Shown: in pieces, positions 1 through 8,126 of the stretch
Layout of the letters: each line of letters begins with the position of its first letter
Position numbering within the stretch: position 1 is the stretch's first letter
Origin: Lachnospiraceae bacterium
GTDB taxonomy: Bacteria; Bacillota; Clostridia; Lachnospirales; Lachnospiraceae
Length of the DNA: 64,000 bases
Assembly: GCA_017614155.1 (NCBI GenBank)
Contig: JAGACK010000053.1
Coordinates: 27,869 to 91,868, forward strand
Reading direction: 5' to 3'
Program-made: the position numbers and the translations under genes
Notes under the pieces: model-generated
Seen by the model: the letters and a program-made list of their open reading frames with translations, nothing else
Database searches by the model: none
What the model was told of the DNA's origin: nothing

Positions 1-1014
1 CCTTCCGGGCTCTATACCTGCATTGTAAAAGCTTTTGATTATTTCGCTGACAACGTAAGTCTCAAAAAAAGCACCGTTCATCGCGCAATCCTTAAGCATC
101 TGCGCGGTAGGCCATTTGCAAAGATAAGCGCAAAGTCCGGTATCCATAAAATACAGCTTGGGAGCTTTTATTATCCTCTTGGAAGCATTCGCCATATAGG
201 GCTGCAGAAGATAGATTATCCCGGATGTTTGCAGGATTGAGATCCAGCGTTTACAAGTATCGACGTTTATACCCAGAGAACTTGATATTTCACTATATGT
301 CAATTCCTGAGCTGTTCTTAAAGCGATCAGTGATATGAACCTTCGGAATTGCATTTCGCTGGATACGCTGATGAGTTTCCTGACATCTTTTTCTATATAT
401 GTGTCTATATATGACTTGTAATACAGATCCCGTTTGGATTCTCCCGTGCATATATCCGGCATGCCGCCCCGGAAGATCTCCGCAAAGATCTCGTTGCTGT
501 TCCGGTAATAGCCTGAATTATCCCTTTGCTTTTGTATTGATCTTTCGAAATCCACTTCGAAAACAGATCCTCTTTTGTTTCTTTTTTCTACCTGAGTTAA
601 TCCGGCCATGTTTATTATCGCTGTTCTGCCGGCAAGTGATTCGGTTATTCCTTCCTGAAGTTCAAACTGATTGGAGCCTGTAAGAACATACATAAGTCTT
701 CGGGATTCATTGTTTTTCATCCATGATCTTCTTTGTGCATCAACAATTATCTTGATCTCGTTAAGAAGACCTGTCGCTTTTTGGACCTCGTCGATCACAA
801 GCGGCCATGGATGCGACTCAAGAAATCCCTTTGGGTTTGTCTGTGCCAGGAATAATTCATCGGAATCATCCAGCGTAACGAACTCAAATTCTTCCCCGAA
901 GAGCATCTCCGCTGTCGTGGTCTTGCCCACCTGTCTGCTTCCGTAAACAGTAATGACCTGAAATGAATCCGCAGCATCAAGAAGCACGTTTTCAATGTCT
1001 CTTTTTATGTACAT
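1..1014 (-). CDS. AAA+ ATPase with DUF4143 domain (C-terminal end beyond window)
   Basis: The reverse strand has an uninterrupted frame from the ATG at 1014 to the window edge, 338 codons, with no stop because the gene runs out of the window. The first residues MYIKRDIENVLLDAADSFQ lead into a Walker A motif, YGSRQVGKTT (about residues 24-33), then a Walker B region PLVIDEVQKATG, a sensor-like VLTGSNQFEL and an arginine-containing ESLAGRTA. The C-terminal half has the DUF4143 pattern: a winged-helix stretch (LTYSEISSSLGINVDTCKRWI), then KAPKLYFMDTGLCAYL and FFETYVVSEI. These ATPases often carry a nuclease-like C-terminal part, which would be off the edge. The biological role of the family is poorly defined. 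A ribosome site GAGGGA lies upstream. No partner gene is visible; the ABC operon on the other strand is divergent. Confidence 0.88.
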   Translation of the reverse strand, partial: MYIKRDIENVLLDAADSFQVITVYGSRQVGKTTTAEMLFGEEFEFVTLDDSDELFLAQTNPKGFLESHPWPLVIDEVQKATGLLNEIKIIVDAQRRSWMKNNESRRLMYVLTGSNQFELQEGITESLAGRTAIINMAGLTQVEKRNKRGSVFEVDFERSIQKQRDNSGYYRNSNEIFAEIFRGGMPDICTGESKRDLYYKSYIDTYIEKDVRKLISVSSEMQFRRFISLIALRTAQELTYSEISSSLGINVDTCKRWISILQTSGIIYLLQPYMANASKRIIKAPKLYFMDTGLCAYLCKWPTAQMLKDCAMNGAFFETYVVSEIIKSFYNAGIEPGR

Positions 1015-1092
1015 CTGTCATATCCCTCTGGTACAAAACTAACATATTGTTGCGATTAAATCAATAGTCGGATGTACTTTTGATCGTAAAAA

Positions 1093-1168
1093 GGGGACAG
1101 CGGACCAGTCCCCCTGTCTCCCGAAGTCAGATTCGAAAGGAGACAAAAGGACCGTCCCCTTGTCTCCC
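1093..1168. repeat. REP-like palindrome pair, both halves in the same direction
   Basis: Two copies of the recurring 30-bp imperfect palindrome (ends GGAGACA and TGTCTCC, core GGACCGTCC) lie at 1093-1122 and 1139-1168. Unlike most copies in the window both halves point the same way. The first is diverged (core GGACCAGTCC). They sit between the divergent ATPase and ABC operon, next to the 11-bp operator repeats. Confidence 0.8.
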
Positions 1169-1170
1169 GG

Positions 1171-1235
1171 TTAAGAATCTGTTAAGGATTTGATAAAGGT
1201 CTGATAAAGAACAGATGCGGGAAACCATGTATGAT
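1171..1235 (+). promoter_or_regulatory. Four 11-bp direct repeats (OmpR/PhoB-type operator) and -10 box
   Basis: Four repeats with an exact 11-bp period start at 1171: TTAAGAATCTG, TTAAGGATTTG, ATAAAGGTCTG, ATAAAGAACAG. An 11-bp direct-repeat period is the signature of OmpR/PhoB-family response-regulator binding. A -10-like TATGAT follows at 1230-1235 with no good -35, as expected for an activator-dependent promoter. It should drive the ABC transporter-hydrolase operon. The cognate two-component system is not in the window. Regulator identity is inference. Confidence 0.55.
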
Positions 1236-1290
1236 ACATTATGAAGGCCGGTTGTTGACAACCGCACGATCATGAAAGGATGTGTCATAT

Positions 1291-2052
1291 ATGGTTTCTT
1301 CTATTTTGAAAACGGAAAAGCTGTGCAAATCATTTTCGAACGGAGGCGTGCAGCAGCATGTCATCAAAAATCTCGACCTTGAAATAAGGGAGGGAGATTT
1401 CACGGTCATCATGGGAGCTTCCGGTTCGGGAAAATCGACCCTGCTGTATGCTCTGTCCGGCATGGACAGGCCGGGCATGGGAAAGGTGATCTTTAACGGA
1501 AAGGAGATCCAGGGCCTTTCAAACGATGAACTGGCCATGTTTCGCCGGGAAAACTGCGGGTTCGTATTCCAGAGCATCTACCTGTTGGATAATCAGACCG
1601 TCCTTGACAATGTGCTCACGGCGGCGTTTATCGTGCAGAAAAACACACATGAGACAGTCTCAAAGGTAAAGGACCTCCTGAACAGAGTGGGACTTGATGA
1701 AGAAGACTTTGCAAAATATCCCAATCAGCTTTCAGGCGGCGAGGCGCAGCGGGTCGGGATCGTGCGCGCCATAATAAATGATCCCGGGATCCTGTTTGCG
1801 GATGAGCCCACAGGCCAGCTCAATTCCTCATCGGGAAAGGAAGTGCTCGATATCTTCACCGATATCCACAGGAAGGGGCAGAGCATAGTCATGGTCACGC
1901 ATGACCTGAAGACAGCCCTGCGGGGGAACAGGGTGCTGTATCTTCGGGACGGAGGCATAGTCGGGGATCACAGCCTGCCTCCTTACACTGAAGGCGATGA
2001 GAAGGAACGCAGGAATGAGCTGACGGCATTCCTTGAAGAGATGGGGTGGTAA
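1291..2052 (+). CDS. ABC transporter ATP-binding protein, MacB/LolD family
   Basis: This ATPase is 253 residues from the ATG at 1291. A longer GTG start at 1282 is rejected because the ribosome site GAAAGGA (1274-1280) would be only 1 nt away, but it is 10 nt from 1291. Visible motifs are Walker A GASGSGKST, Q-loop FVFQSIYLLD, signature LSGGEAQR, Walker B ILFADEPTG and the switch histidine VMVTHD. The family energises FtsX/MacB-type permeases that export peptides or lipoproteins or sense cell-wall antibiotics. The permease gene starts 2 nt after the stop. The 11-bp repeat operator upstream suggests two-component control. Confidence 0.92.
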   Translation: MVSSILKTEKLCKSFSNGGVQQHVIKNLDLEIREGDFTVIMGASGSGKSTLLYALSGMDRPGMGKVIFNGKEIQGLSNDELAMFRRENCGFVFQSIYLLDNQTVLDNVLTAAFIVQKNTHETVSKVKDLLNRVGLDEEDFAKYPNQLSGGEAQRVGIVRAIINDPGILFADEPTGQLNSSSGKEVLDIFTDIHRKGQSIVMVTHDLKTALRGNRVLYLRDGGIVGDHSLPPYTEGDEKERRNELTAFLEEMGW

Positions 2053-2054
2053 GC

Positions 2055-4571
2055 ATGAAGATCGTAAGACTTTCATTGTTCAATCTGAAAAAAAACAAAA
2101 GAGAAGCGGCAGCGATCATCTTTCTGACAATGATCACTACAATGATGCTTTCGATATATGCCGCAAACAGCTCGAAGATAGAAAAAGTCTTCAATGAGAG
2201 CTTTGAGGCTTCGGGCTCGGTCCGGCACATGGTGCTTTTTGACAGGGACAGGTATCACAGTGAGTACCGCAGGATTCTGGAAAGCGAATATGATGTTGAC
2301 AGGCTTACCGAAAATGACATGATCTTTGCGATCGCAGCCGATGCCATCGAAAGGGACGGATCGGATATTTCCTACAACCTTTCCTTTGTAACGGAAAGAA
2401 CGGAGCACAGGATAGAGTCGTTTAATAAAGACACTTCGCTTCCCGAAGAGGAGATACGCTCATTAAAGCATCCGGTATGGCTTCCCGTTTATTTTTCCAT
2501 AGTAAAGGGCTATGTGCCAGGAGATACATTTACGATTGTCAGAGGCGGAAAGAAATATCCCTTAACTGTGGCGGGCTTTTATGAGACAGGGCTCATGTCC
2601 TCTGACGGATACGGCTTCAAGCTTGTGCTCTCCGATGAGGATTTTGATCTCTTTTCCCTGCTGTACAGATCTTCGACGGCCAAATCGTTCACAGCCCTGT
2701 GCTTTGATGCCCCCGAAGACTTTTCCGAGGAGGAATATATTGAAAAATGCGCGCAGAGCTCGTTTGAGGATGTTTCATCGGCTGTTGAGTATTATTCATA
2801 CAAAAATGAAAAGAGCAGCGAGACGACCTTCCTTGAGATTTTTCTTCTCCTCATCATGTTCCTGTCTCTTGTTACCATGATCTCCTGTGCATTCATGATC
2901 AGAAACAAGATAAGCAGCGACATAGAGGATCAGATGCAGCGCATAGGTGTCCTGGAGGCTTTGGGCTACAGATCGGGCGAGATCTCGCTTGCCTATCTCT
3001 TTGAATATGTGATCACAGGCGGGATCGGATCGCTCTTTGGCAGTCTCCTTGCCATAATAATGACGCCGCTTGTGAATATCGGGATAGAAAAAATAATGGG
3101 ACGGAGGACCTACGGAAGCACACAGATCGTGACCATTATAGTGGTGGCTCTGATCGTCATCTGTTTTGTGACAGTCTTTGCGCTTCTTAAGGCAGCAACC
3201 GTGAAAAAGTATCCTCCCGTCGTTGCGCTGCGGCAGGGCATCGGGTCACATCATTTCGGCAAAAACATCCTCCCGCTTGAAAAGTTCAGAGGCAATATCA
3301 ACCTGCGCCTCGGATTAAAGGGACTGGCAGAAGAGATGAAAGCTGCCATAGGTGTTGCTGTCTGTATGACAGCCGCCGGATGCGCGATCATTCTGGCCAT
3401 GGTATCCTTTGATTTTTTCAAGGACGGCACAAAGGGGCTTGAGACAATGATGGGGATCGATGTTGATGTGGAGATGGTAAAGCTTGTCCCGGGAGTCGAC
3501 CCTTACGGATTCTGTAAGGAGGTGCAGGAACTTCCCGAAGTCAGAAAGGCTCTCGTAACATATGATCTGAAGCATATATCAAAAAAGGATTCGGATTCAT
3601 ACGGTTCTGTCATAGTCTTTGATGATTTTTCGGAATCGGAAAACATCCATGCTGTCGAAGGCAGGTTTCCGGAGCATGACAACGAGGTGATGCTCGGCAT
3701 GAGAAGGACGGTAAACGAAGGCATTAATGTCGGAGATGAGGTGACTTTAGTATGCAGCGGACTGGAAAAGGATTTCATCGTGACAGGGATCGCAAGCTCG
3801 ATGATGAACGGCGGTACCAGTTTTTATCTCACATCCGGAGGCTACAGGCGTATTGATGTAAATGCAAGACCGGATCAGGTAAATATATATCTGACTGACG
3901 GGACGGACCCGGAGGAGTTTGAAAAAAAGCTTTCCGAAATGTACGGAGGAACTGCAAAGGATGCAGAAAATATAAGCGGCAGCGCTCTGTCACTTTCCGA
4001 CAGGATACGCGCCAAAGCCGAAGAAAAGGTTGCGGTCCTTTTGACGCAGTACGGAGTGACAAGCGTCGACTGGGCAGTCCGGATCGGGGACGAACTGATC
4101 ACCGGGAACAGCCGCGGTTTTATTATAGATGAGATCAAGTCCTGGAGAGGGATGATCCGGTCGCAGATGCAGCCGATAGCTGACAGCATGAAAACCTTCA
4201 CCATTCTGGGAGCGGTACTCATCGCAATGATAGTGGCAGTGATCCTGTGGATCATCGCATCGTCAAATGTCAGGAGACAGAGGAAAAATCTCGGGATACT
4301 CAAGAGCATGGGATATACTTCAAACGATCTGATGAAACAGATAACGCTGAGGTTTATGCCCGTGACACTGATCTCGCTTTGCGCTGCATCGGTTGCAGCC
4401 ATATATCTGAACAGGATCTTCTGGAGAGTCCTGTTTGCGACCGAAGCAAAAAACGATTTCTTTATGATTGTGATAACGGATATTGTACTGGCAGTCTTTT
4501 GTTTCTTTGTGACATGGATCGGCGCGGCCAGAGTGAAAAAGATTTCCGTAACGGAACTGATGACGGAGTAA
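2055..4571 (+). CDS. ABC transporter permease, FtsX/MacB family
   Basis: An 838-residue membrane protein starting at the ATG 2 nt after the ATPase stop. An overlapping GTG at 2046 is possible but less likely. It has an N-terminal membrane segment, a long extracytoplasmic domain (roughly residues 40-265), a first FtsX-type three-helix bundle beginning around residue 270 (LGYRSGEISLAYLFEYVITG), a central membrane helix (IGVAVCMTAAGCAIILAMV), a second extracytoplasmic domain and a C-terminal FtsX bundle (LGILKSMGYTSNDLMKQ). The duplicated FtsX layout and coupled ATPase fit a mechanotransmission-type exporter handling antimicrobial peptides or envelope precursors. The substrate cannot be read from sequence. 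Confidence 0.9.
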   Translation: MKIVRLSLFNLKKNKREAAAIIFLTMITTMMLSIYAANSSKIEKVFNESFEASGSVRHMVLFDRDRYHSEYRRILESEYDVDRLTENDMIFAIAADAIERDGSDISYNLSFVTERTEHRIESFNKDTSLPEEEIRSLKHPVWLPVYFSIVKGYVPGDTFTIVRGGKKYPLTVAGFYETGLMSSDGYGFKLVLSDEDFDLFSLLYRSSTAKSFTALCFDAPEDFSEEEYIEKCAQSSFEDVSSAVEYYSYKNEKSSETTFLEIFLLLIMFLSLVTMISCAFMIRNKISSDIEDQMQRIGVLEALGYRSGEISLAYLFEYVITGGIGSLFGSLLAIIMTPLVNIGIEKIMGRRTYGSTQIVTIIVVALIVICFVTVFALLKAATVKKYPPVVALRQGIGSHHFGKNILPLEKFRGNINLRLGLKGLAEEMKAAIGVAVCMTAAGCAIILAMVSFDFFKDGTKGLETMMGIDVDVEMVKLVPGVDPYGFCKEVQELPEVRKALVTYDLKHISKKDSDSYGSVIVFDDFSESENIHAVEGRFPEHDNEVMLGMRRTVNEGINVGDEVTLVCSGLEKDFIVTGIASSMMNGGTSFYLTSGGYRRIDVNARPDQVNIYLTDGTDPEEFEKKLSEMYGGTAKDAENISGSALSLSDRIRAKAEEKVAVLLTQYGVTSVDWAVRIGDELITGNSRGFIIDEIKSWRGMIRSQMQPIADSMKTFTILGAVLIAMIVAVILWIIASSNVRRQRKNLGILKSMGYTSNDLMKQITLRFMPVTLISLCAASVAAIYLNRIFWRVLFATEAKNDFFMIVITDIVLAVFCFFVTWIGAARVKKISVTELMTE

Positions 4572-4582
4572 GGGGGATATAA

Positions 4583-6568
4583 ATGAAAAAGAAGATATTT
4601 GCGTTTTTATTATCGGCATTGATATTTGCATCAGGAATGACCGTGACGGCAGCAGGAGAAGATTACATCTACTGTGTCGGCTCGGTCAGCAAGGTCTATG
4701 CAACGGCTGCAGTGATGAAGCTTGCGGACGAAGGAAAGGTGGATATCGACGCCCCGGTGACTGAGTATGTACCGGACTTTACGCTTGATGATGAAAGATA
4801 CCGGGACATCACGGTGAGGATGCTCATGGATCATACCTCGGGGATCATGGGCACTACCCAGCTGGGAGCCTTCTGCTATGAGCACGGCACCCTGCATGAT
4901 GATATGTTCCTGAAGATCCTGTCAAAGCAGCGGCTGAAGGCGGATCCGGGAAAGTATGCGGCTTACTGCAACGACGGATTTGATCTTCTGGCGCTGATAG
5001 TTGAAAATGTCACGGGCATGGATTATACGGATTATGTCAGAGCAGAGCTTGCCGGCCCGACAGGAGGCGCTTCTACAGGTTCGGCTGTGGATTTTGAAAC
5101 GCTTGGGACTCCCGCTCCTTCTTTTACTCCGGGGAATCTCCACACGGATTTCGGCGTGACGGAGGCGCTCGGCGCGGGAGGCATTTATTCAACGGCCGCG
5201 GATGTGGCGGATTTCGGGGCGGCTTTTTTTGAGGGCAGCACGGTCTTATTATCAGAAAAAGCAAAGCAGGAAATGGCTTCCCTGTGGAACAAAGGCAGGG
5301 ACGACGACCCGTATAAGGACGGGAACGGCCTGGGCTGGGATGAAGTGCAGATGCAGGGATATGAAGAGGCAGGTGTGCAGGTGCTCCTTAAAGGCGGGGA
5401 TGCGATCGCAAACCACGCAGCCCTTATGGTCGCGCCGGAAGAAGAGATAAGCGCTGCCGTGCTTTCAAACGGAGGTTCAAGCGCGCTGAACGCTTTTTTG
5501 GCAGATGCCCTGCTTCAGACGGTGCTGGAGGAACGCGGGATAAAGATGGTCTCGGAGGCGGATGAGCAATATGATCTGACGGCGGATATCCCGGCAGAGT
5601 ATGACATGTATGAAGGTTTTTATTCCTCAGAAGACAGCAATGGCGGCGCGGTGATCTGTCATGTGACATTTCCGGATCATAAATATATGCATGTTGAAAA
5701 TATCGGTCCGGCACGGAGGACAATAAGTGACCTCATGCTGATAAAAGAAGATGCCAAGCCCGGGAAGGGCAGGTTTGCCGAGCTTTCCTATGAGCTGGAA
5801 GCGGACGGGACAGCATCTGTTGATGAGCAGCTTTTTGATGCAAGGACGGCCGTCGACCCCAGGATCCTTTCCTTTGCTGAAGGTTCAGACGGAGAGATAT
5901 ATTTAAGGGCTGATTATGCAAATGTCTTTCCGGAGCTTGGAAGGAAGGAGAACAGGAAGTACATCGGTGAAAAGATGGGGGATAATCCCGCAGGGCAGAA
6001 GGCGATCGATGCGTGGAAAAAGACAAGCGAGGGAAATCTGTTCCTGGTCAATGATCCTGCATCTTCCGCGGGATATGAAAACGGCATCGCAAGGGTGTTT
6101 TTGTCGGAGGAGATGCCCGGATACGCTTATTTTGTGATGGGTTCGCTGGCATCGAAGGTAGTGGGCCTGACGGATGAGGATCATGCGATCGCGTTTCAGA
6201 CGATTCCGTCAAGCTCGAACCGGGATCTTGCCGATCTAACCGTGAACCGCTCCGGCAGCGGGGATATCCTCGAGACCAGTACGGGACTTCAGTACATTTT
6301 TGAAAAGGATGTGCCGGTGCTGGATGAAAGCGTATCGGATGTTGAGCTTTCTGACGGGAAGGCTGCCTGGTTCAGGGTCGGAGAGGGTCTTGCCAATTCT
6401 TCGATCGCGGTTGACAGGCCGGAGGGCTGCCAGGTTTATTCATATAATAAATACGGTTCGGTGGTGTACTCCTCTCATGTTAAGGATGCAGGTGATGATA
6501 TCCCGCTCCCGGCAGACGGTTACATCGTCTTCCTTGGCAAAACCGGGCAGAGCGTGCAGATAAAATGA
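4583..6568 (+). CDS. Secreted serine hydrolase, beta-lactamase/CubicO family
   Basis: A 661-residue protein with a clear signal peptide (KKKIFAFLLSALIFASG, cleavage near TAAGE). The catalytic domain begins almost at once: GSVSKVYATAAV supplies the SxxK nucleophile motif, then MLMDHTSGIMGTT and YCNDGFDLLA (YxN), with LKGGDAIANHAALM in the position of the third KTG-like motif. After the ~320-residue catalytic domain come about 320 residues of uncharacterised, probably beta-rich sequence. It is third in the operon with the ABC exporter, 11 nt downstream, with ribosome site GGGGGA. Likely substrates are D-amino acid peptides, esters or peptidoglycan fragments; which one is unknown. A REP half begins directly after its stop codon. 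Confidence 0.85.
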   Translation: MKKKIFAFLLSALIFASGMTVTAAGEDYIYCVGSVSKVYATAAVMKLADEGKVDIDAPVTEYVPDFTLDDERYRDITVRMLMDHTSGIMGTTQLGAFCYEHGTLHDDMFLKILSKQRLKADPGKYAAYCNDGFDLLALIVENVTGMDYTDYVRAELAGPTGGASTGSAVDFETLGTPAPSFTPGNLHTDFGVTEALGAGGIYSTAADVADFGAAFFEGSTVLLSEKAKQEMASLWNKGRDDDPYKDGNGLGWDEVQMQGYEEAGVQVLLKGGDAIANHAALMVAPEEEISAAVLSNGGSSALNAFLADALLQTVLEERGIKMVSEADEQYDLTADIPAEYDMYEGFYSSEDSNGGAVICHVTFPDHKYMHVENIGPARRTISDLMLIKEDAKPGKGRFAELSYELEADGTASVDEQLFDARTAVDPRILSFAEGSDGEIYLRADYANVFPELGRKENRKYIGEKMGDNPAGQKAIDAWKKTSEGNLFLVNDPASSAGYENGIARVFLSEEMPGYAYFVMGSLASKVVGLTDEDHAIAFQTIPSSSNRDLADLTVNRSGSGDILETSTGLQYIFEKDVPVLDESVSDVELSDGKAAWFRVGEGLANSSIAVDRPEGCQVYSYNKYGSVVYSSHVKDAGDDIPLPADGYIVFLGKTGQSVQIK

Positions 6569-6599
6569 GGGAGACAGGGGGACGGTCCTTTTGTCTCCC
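6569..6599. repeat. REP-like palindrome, single half, abutting a stop codon
   Basis: A single 31-bp half with GGGAGACA and TGTCTCCC ends and core GGACGGTCC begins at the nucleotide after the TGA of the serine hydrolase gene. It can form a hairpin at the 3' end of that transcript, just before the convergent lipoprotein gene. Confidence 0.85.
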
Positions 6600-6622
6600 A
6601 TTTTGGTATTATGTCAACTAGC

Positions 6623-7588
6623 TCACTGCTTGTCGAAATATCTCTTTCCGTTATCAGGATTGAAATATGTACGAATGAAACCGTCCCTGCTCACCACTAC
6701 AAATTCATTCGTGTTTTCGATGTAGTAAACATCATCCCCATCCTCAGCCTCTGTCTTGTGCAGCGCCGCCGGATTCGTAACGACTCTGGATGCGGCGGCC
6801 TCGTAGGCTTCAGGCGTGGTAAAGCCCATATCGATACCGTGCTTTGTAAAATGTGAAAGCAGGAGTTCCGGCGTCCTGAAGGTATAGTTCTGCTTTTTCT
6901 CGGGAGCAGGACTCTGGTTTTCTTCTTTTGCAGTATCCTTCGCCTCTGCCGACTCCTCAGTCTCACCTGCGGGTACATCCATACCCTCTATCAGCTTTTG
7001 AACCTCATCCTCGGAAAGGCCCGTTCCCTCCTCGCCGGGATTGCAGAGTATGGAATAATGCCCGGTTTCATTATCATAGGCGGCAGAATTGATCAGTGTT
7101 CCGTCCCCCTTACAGGTAACTGCCATTCCGTTTGCCATTATGGCCCATTTTTTGGAGTACTCACTGTAATCGCCGGACAGATCCAGTCCTGTTCTGTTAT
7201 TTGATTTTCTGATGGTCATATCTTTTCCGCCGCCTTCATAGCGTGCTTCAAAGATATCCTCCATGTACCTGTAAATCTGAAGTTCAACACCTTCCGGCAG
7301 ATATTCATCATCTATCGGTGTGAAGCTGACACCGGAGTACTCCTCGGCAACGCTCACGCTCTGGGTATCTCCCCAGGGATTTACTGCCGCCGCCTGCTGC
7401 ATCTCCTTCTCAAGTTCATCATAATCCACGGGTTCGGTCTCAACTGATTTCTCTTCTTCTGCCACGCTGACCTCATCGCTCACCACAGGCTGCGTTTCCT
7501 GCACATCCCTGCCCTTTGGCAGTACCGAACAGGATGTTCCAAAAGCCATGAGAATGCACAGCATCAGCATTATCCATATGTTTTTCAT
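6623..7588 (-). CDS. Lipoprotein of unknown function
   Basis: A 321-residue protein with an N-terminal lipoprotein signal (KNIWIMLMLCILMAFGTSC, lipobox FGTSC, lipidated Cys near residue 20). The ribosome site AAAGGAGCC is 7 nt upstream of the ATG. An acidic low-complexity linker follows the Cys (residues 25-75), then a roughly 140-residue globular part (VSFTPIDDEYLPEGVELQIY onward), a second acidic linker (GETEESAEAKDTAKEE, about 210-230) and a C-terminal ~80-residue domain ending in TYFNPDNGKRYFDKQ. I do not recognise a family. It is transcribed convergently with the serine hydrolase; the REP half at 6569 separates the two 3' ends. Confidence 0.8.
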   Translation of the reverse strand: MKNIWIMLMLCILMAFGTSCSVLPKGRDVQETQPVVSDEVSVAEEEKSVETEPVDYDELEKEMQQAAAVNPWGDTQSVSVAEEYSGVSFTPIDDEYLPEGVELQIYRYMEDIFEARYEGGGKDMTIRKSNNRTGLDLSGDYSEYSKKWAIMANGMAVTCKGDGTLINSAAYDNETGHYSILCNPGEEGTGLSEDEVQKLIEGMDVPAGETEESAEAKDTAKEENQSPAPEKKQNYTFRTPELLLSHFTKHGIDMGFTTPEAYEAAASRVVTNPAALHKTEAEDGDDVYYIENTNEFVVVSRDGFIRTYFNPDNGKRYFDKQ

Positions 7589-7683
7589 ACAAGGCTCCTT
7601 TATTATTAAAATCTCTGCCTATATTTATACTTCATACCACCTGAACCGGTCAAATCTGACTTTTCCTATGCCATGATTGTTAT

Positions 7684-7905
7684 TTGTCCCGACCTGGACA
7701 GCTCAAAAGGGATCGATTTTGACAAAAACTGCCGTTTCCGATCCCTTTTTTGATGCTTGTCCTGCTCCGGACAGCTCAAAAGGGAGCGATTTTGGCAAAA
7801 ACTGCCGTTTCCGATCCCTTTTCTGTTGCTTGTCCCAATCCAAGACAGCTCAAGAGGGATCGATTTTGACAAAAACTGACTTTTCCGATACTTTTTGCTA
7901 AAAGA
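7684..7905. repeat. Three tandem 73-bp units, each with two hairpins
   Basis: Units start at 7684, 7757 and 7830, each opening with TTGTCC. Each has a small hairpin (TGTCC...GGACA) followed by a larger inverted repeat (AAAAGGGATCG...CGATCCCTTTT). The third unit is the most diverged. A partial unit may precede them (7640-7680). With the REP remnant at 7924 this explains most of the 538-bp non-coding gap 7589-8126. The T-rich arm ends make them terminator-like on either strand. No open frame there looks like a gene. Confidence 0.85.
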
Positions 7906-7923
7906 GAGCGGAGGGGAGTTAGA

Positions 7924-7946
7924 GGAGACAAAAGGAACGGTCTCCT
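7924..7946. repeat. Degenerate REP-like remnant
   Basis: The sequence from GGAGACAAAAGGA to GGTCTCCT resembles one REP half, but the inner GTCCCCC part is missing. It lies between the 73-bp repeats and the hybrid kinase gene. The remaining 180 bp up to 8126 show no other recognised structure. Confidence 0.55.
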
Positions 7947-8126
7947 ATCAATCCGGACAGCGGAAAACGATATTTCGACAAACAGTGACTAGGTTAACAT
8001 AAAACAGTCCTCCGAATCATTCCACACCCATGTCATATTCTTGACAGGGGTCGCTGTGCATGGCATTCTTGATTATATAAGGGAACATGAATGCGGCGCT
8101 ATGCCGAATGAAGAGGGGGGAAATCA

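Noticed and set aside
399-946. Two short plus-strand frames in the first kilobase
   Set aside because: They lie antisense to the AAA/DUF4143 ATPase, which has intact Walker motifs and runs off the window edge.
8041-8080. TTGACA and TATATA before the hybrid kinase as a promoter
   Set aside because: The spacing is about 24-27 bp, too long for a sigma-A promoter; no better pair was found.
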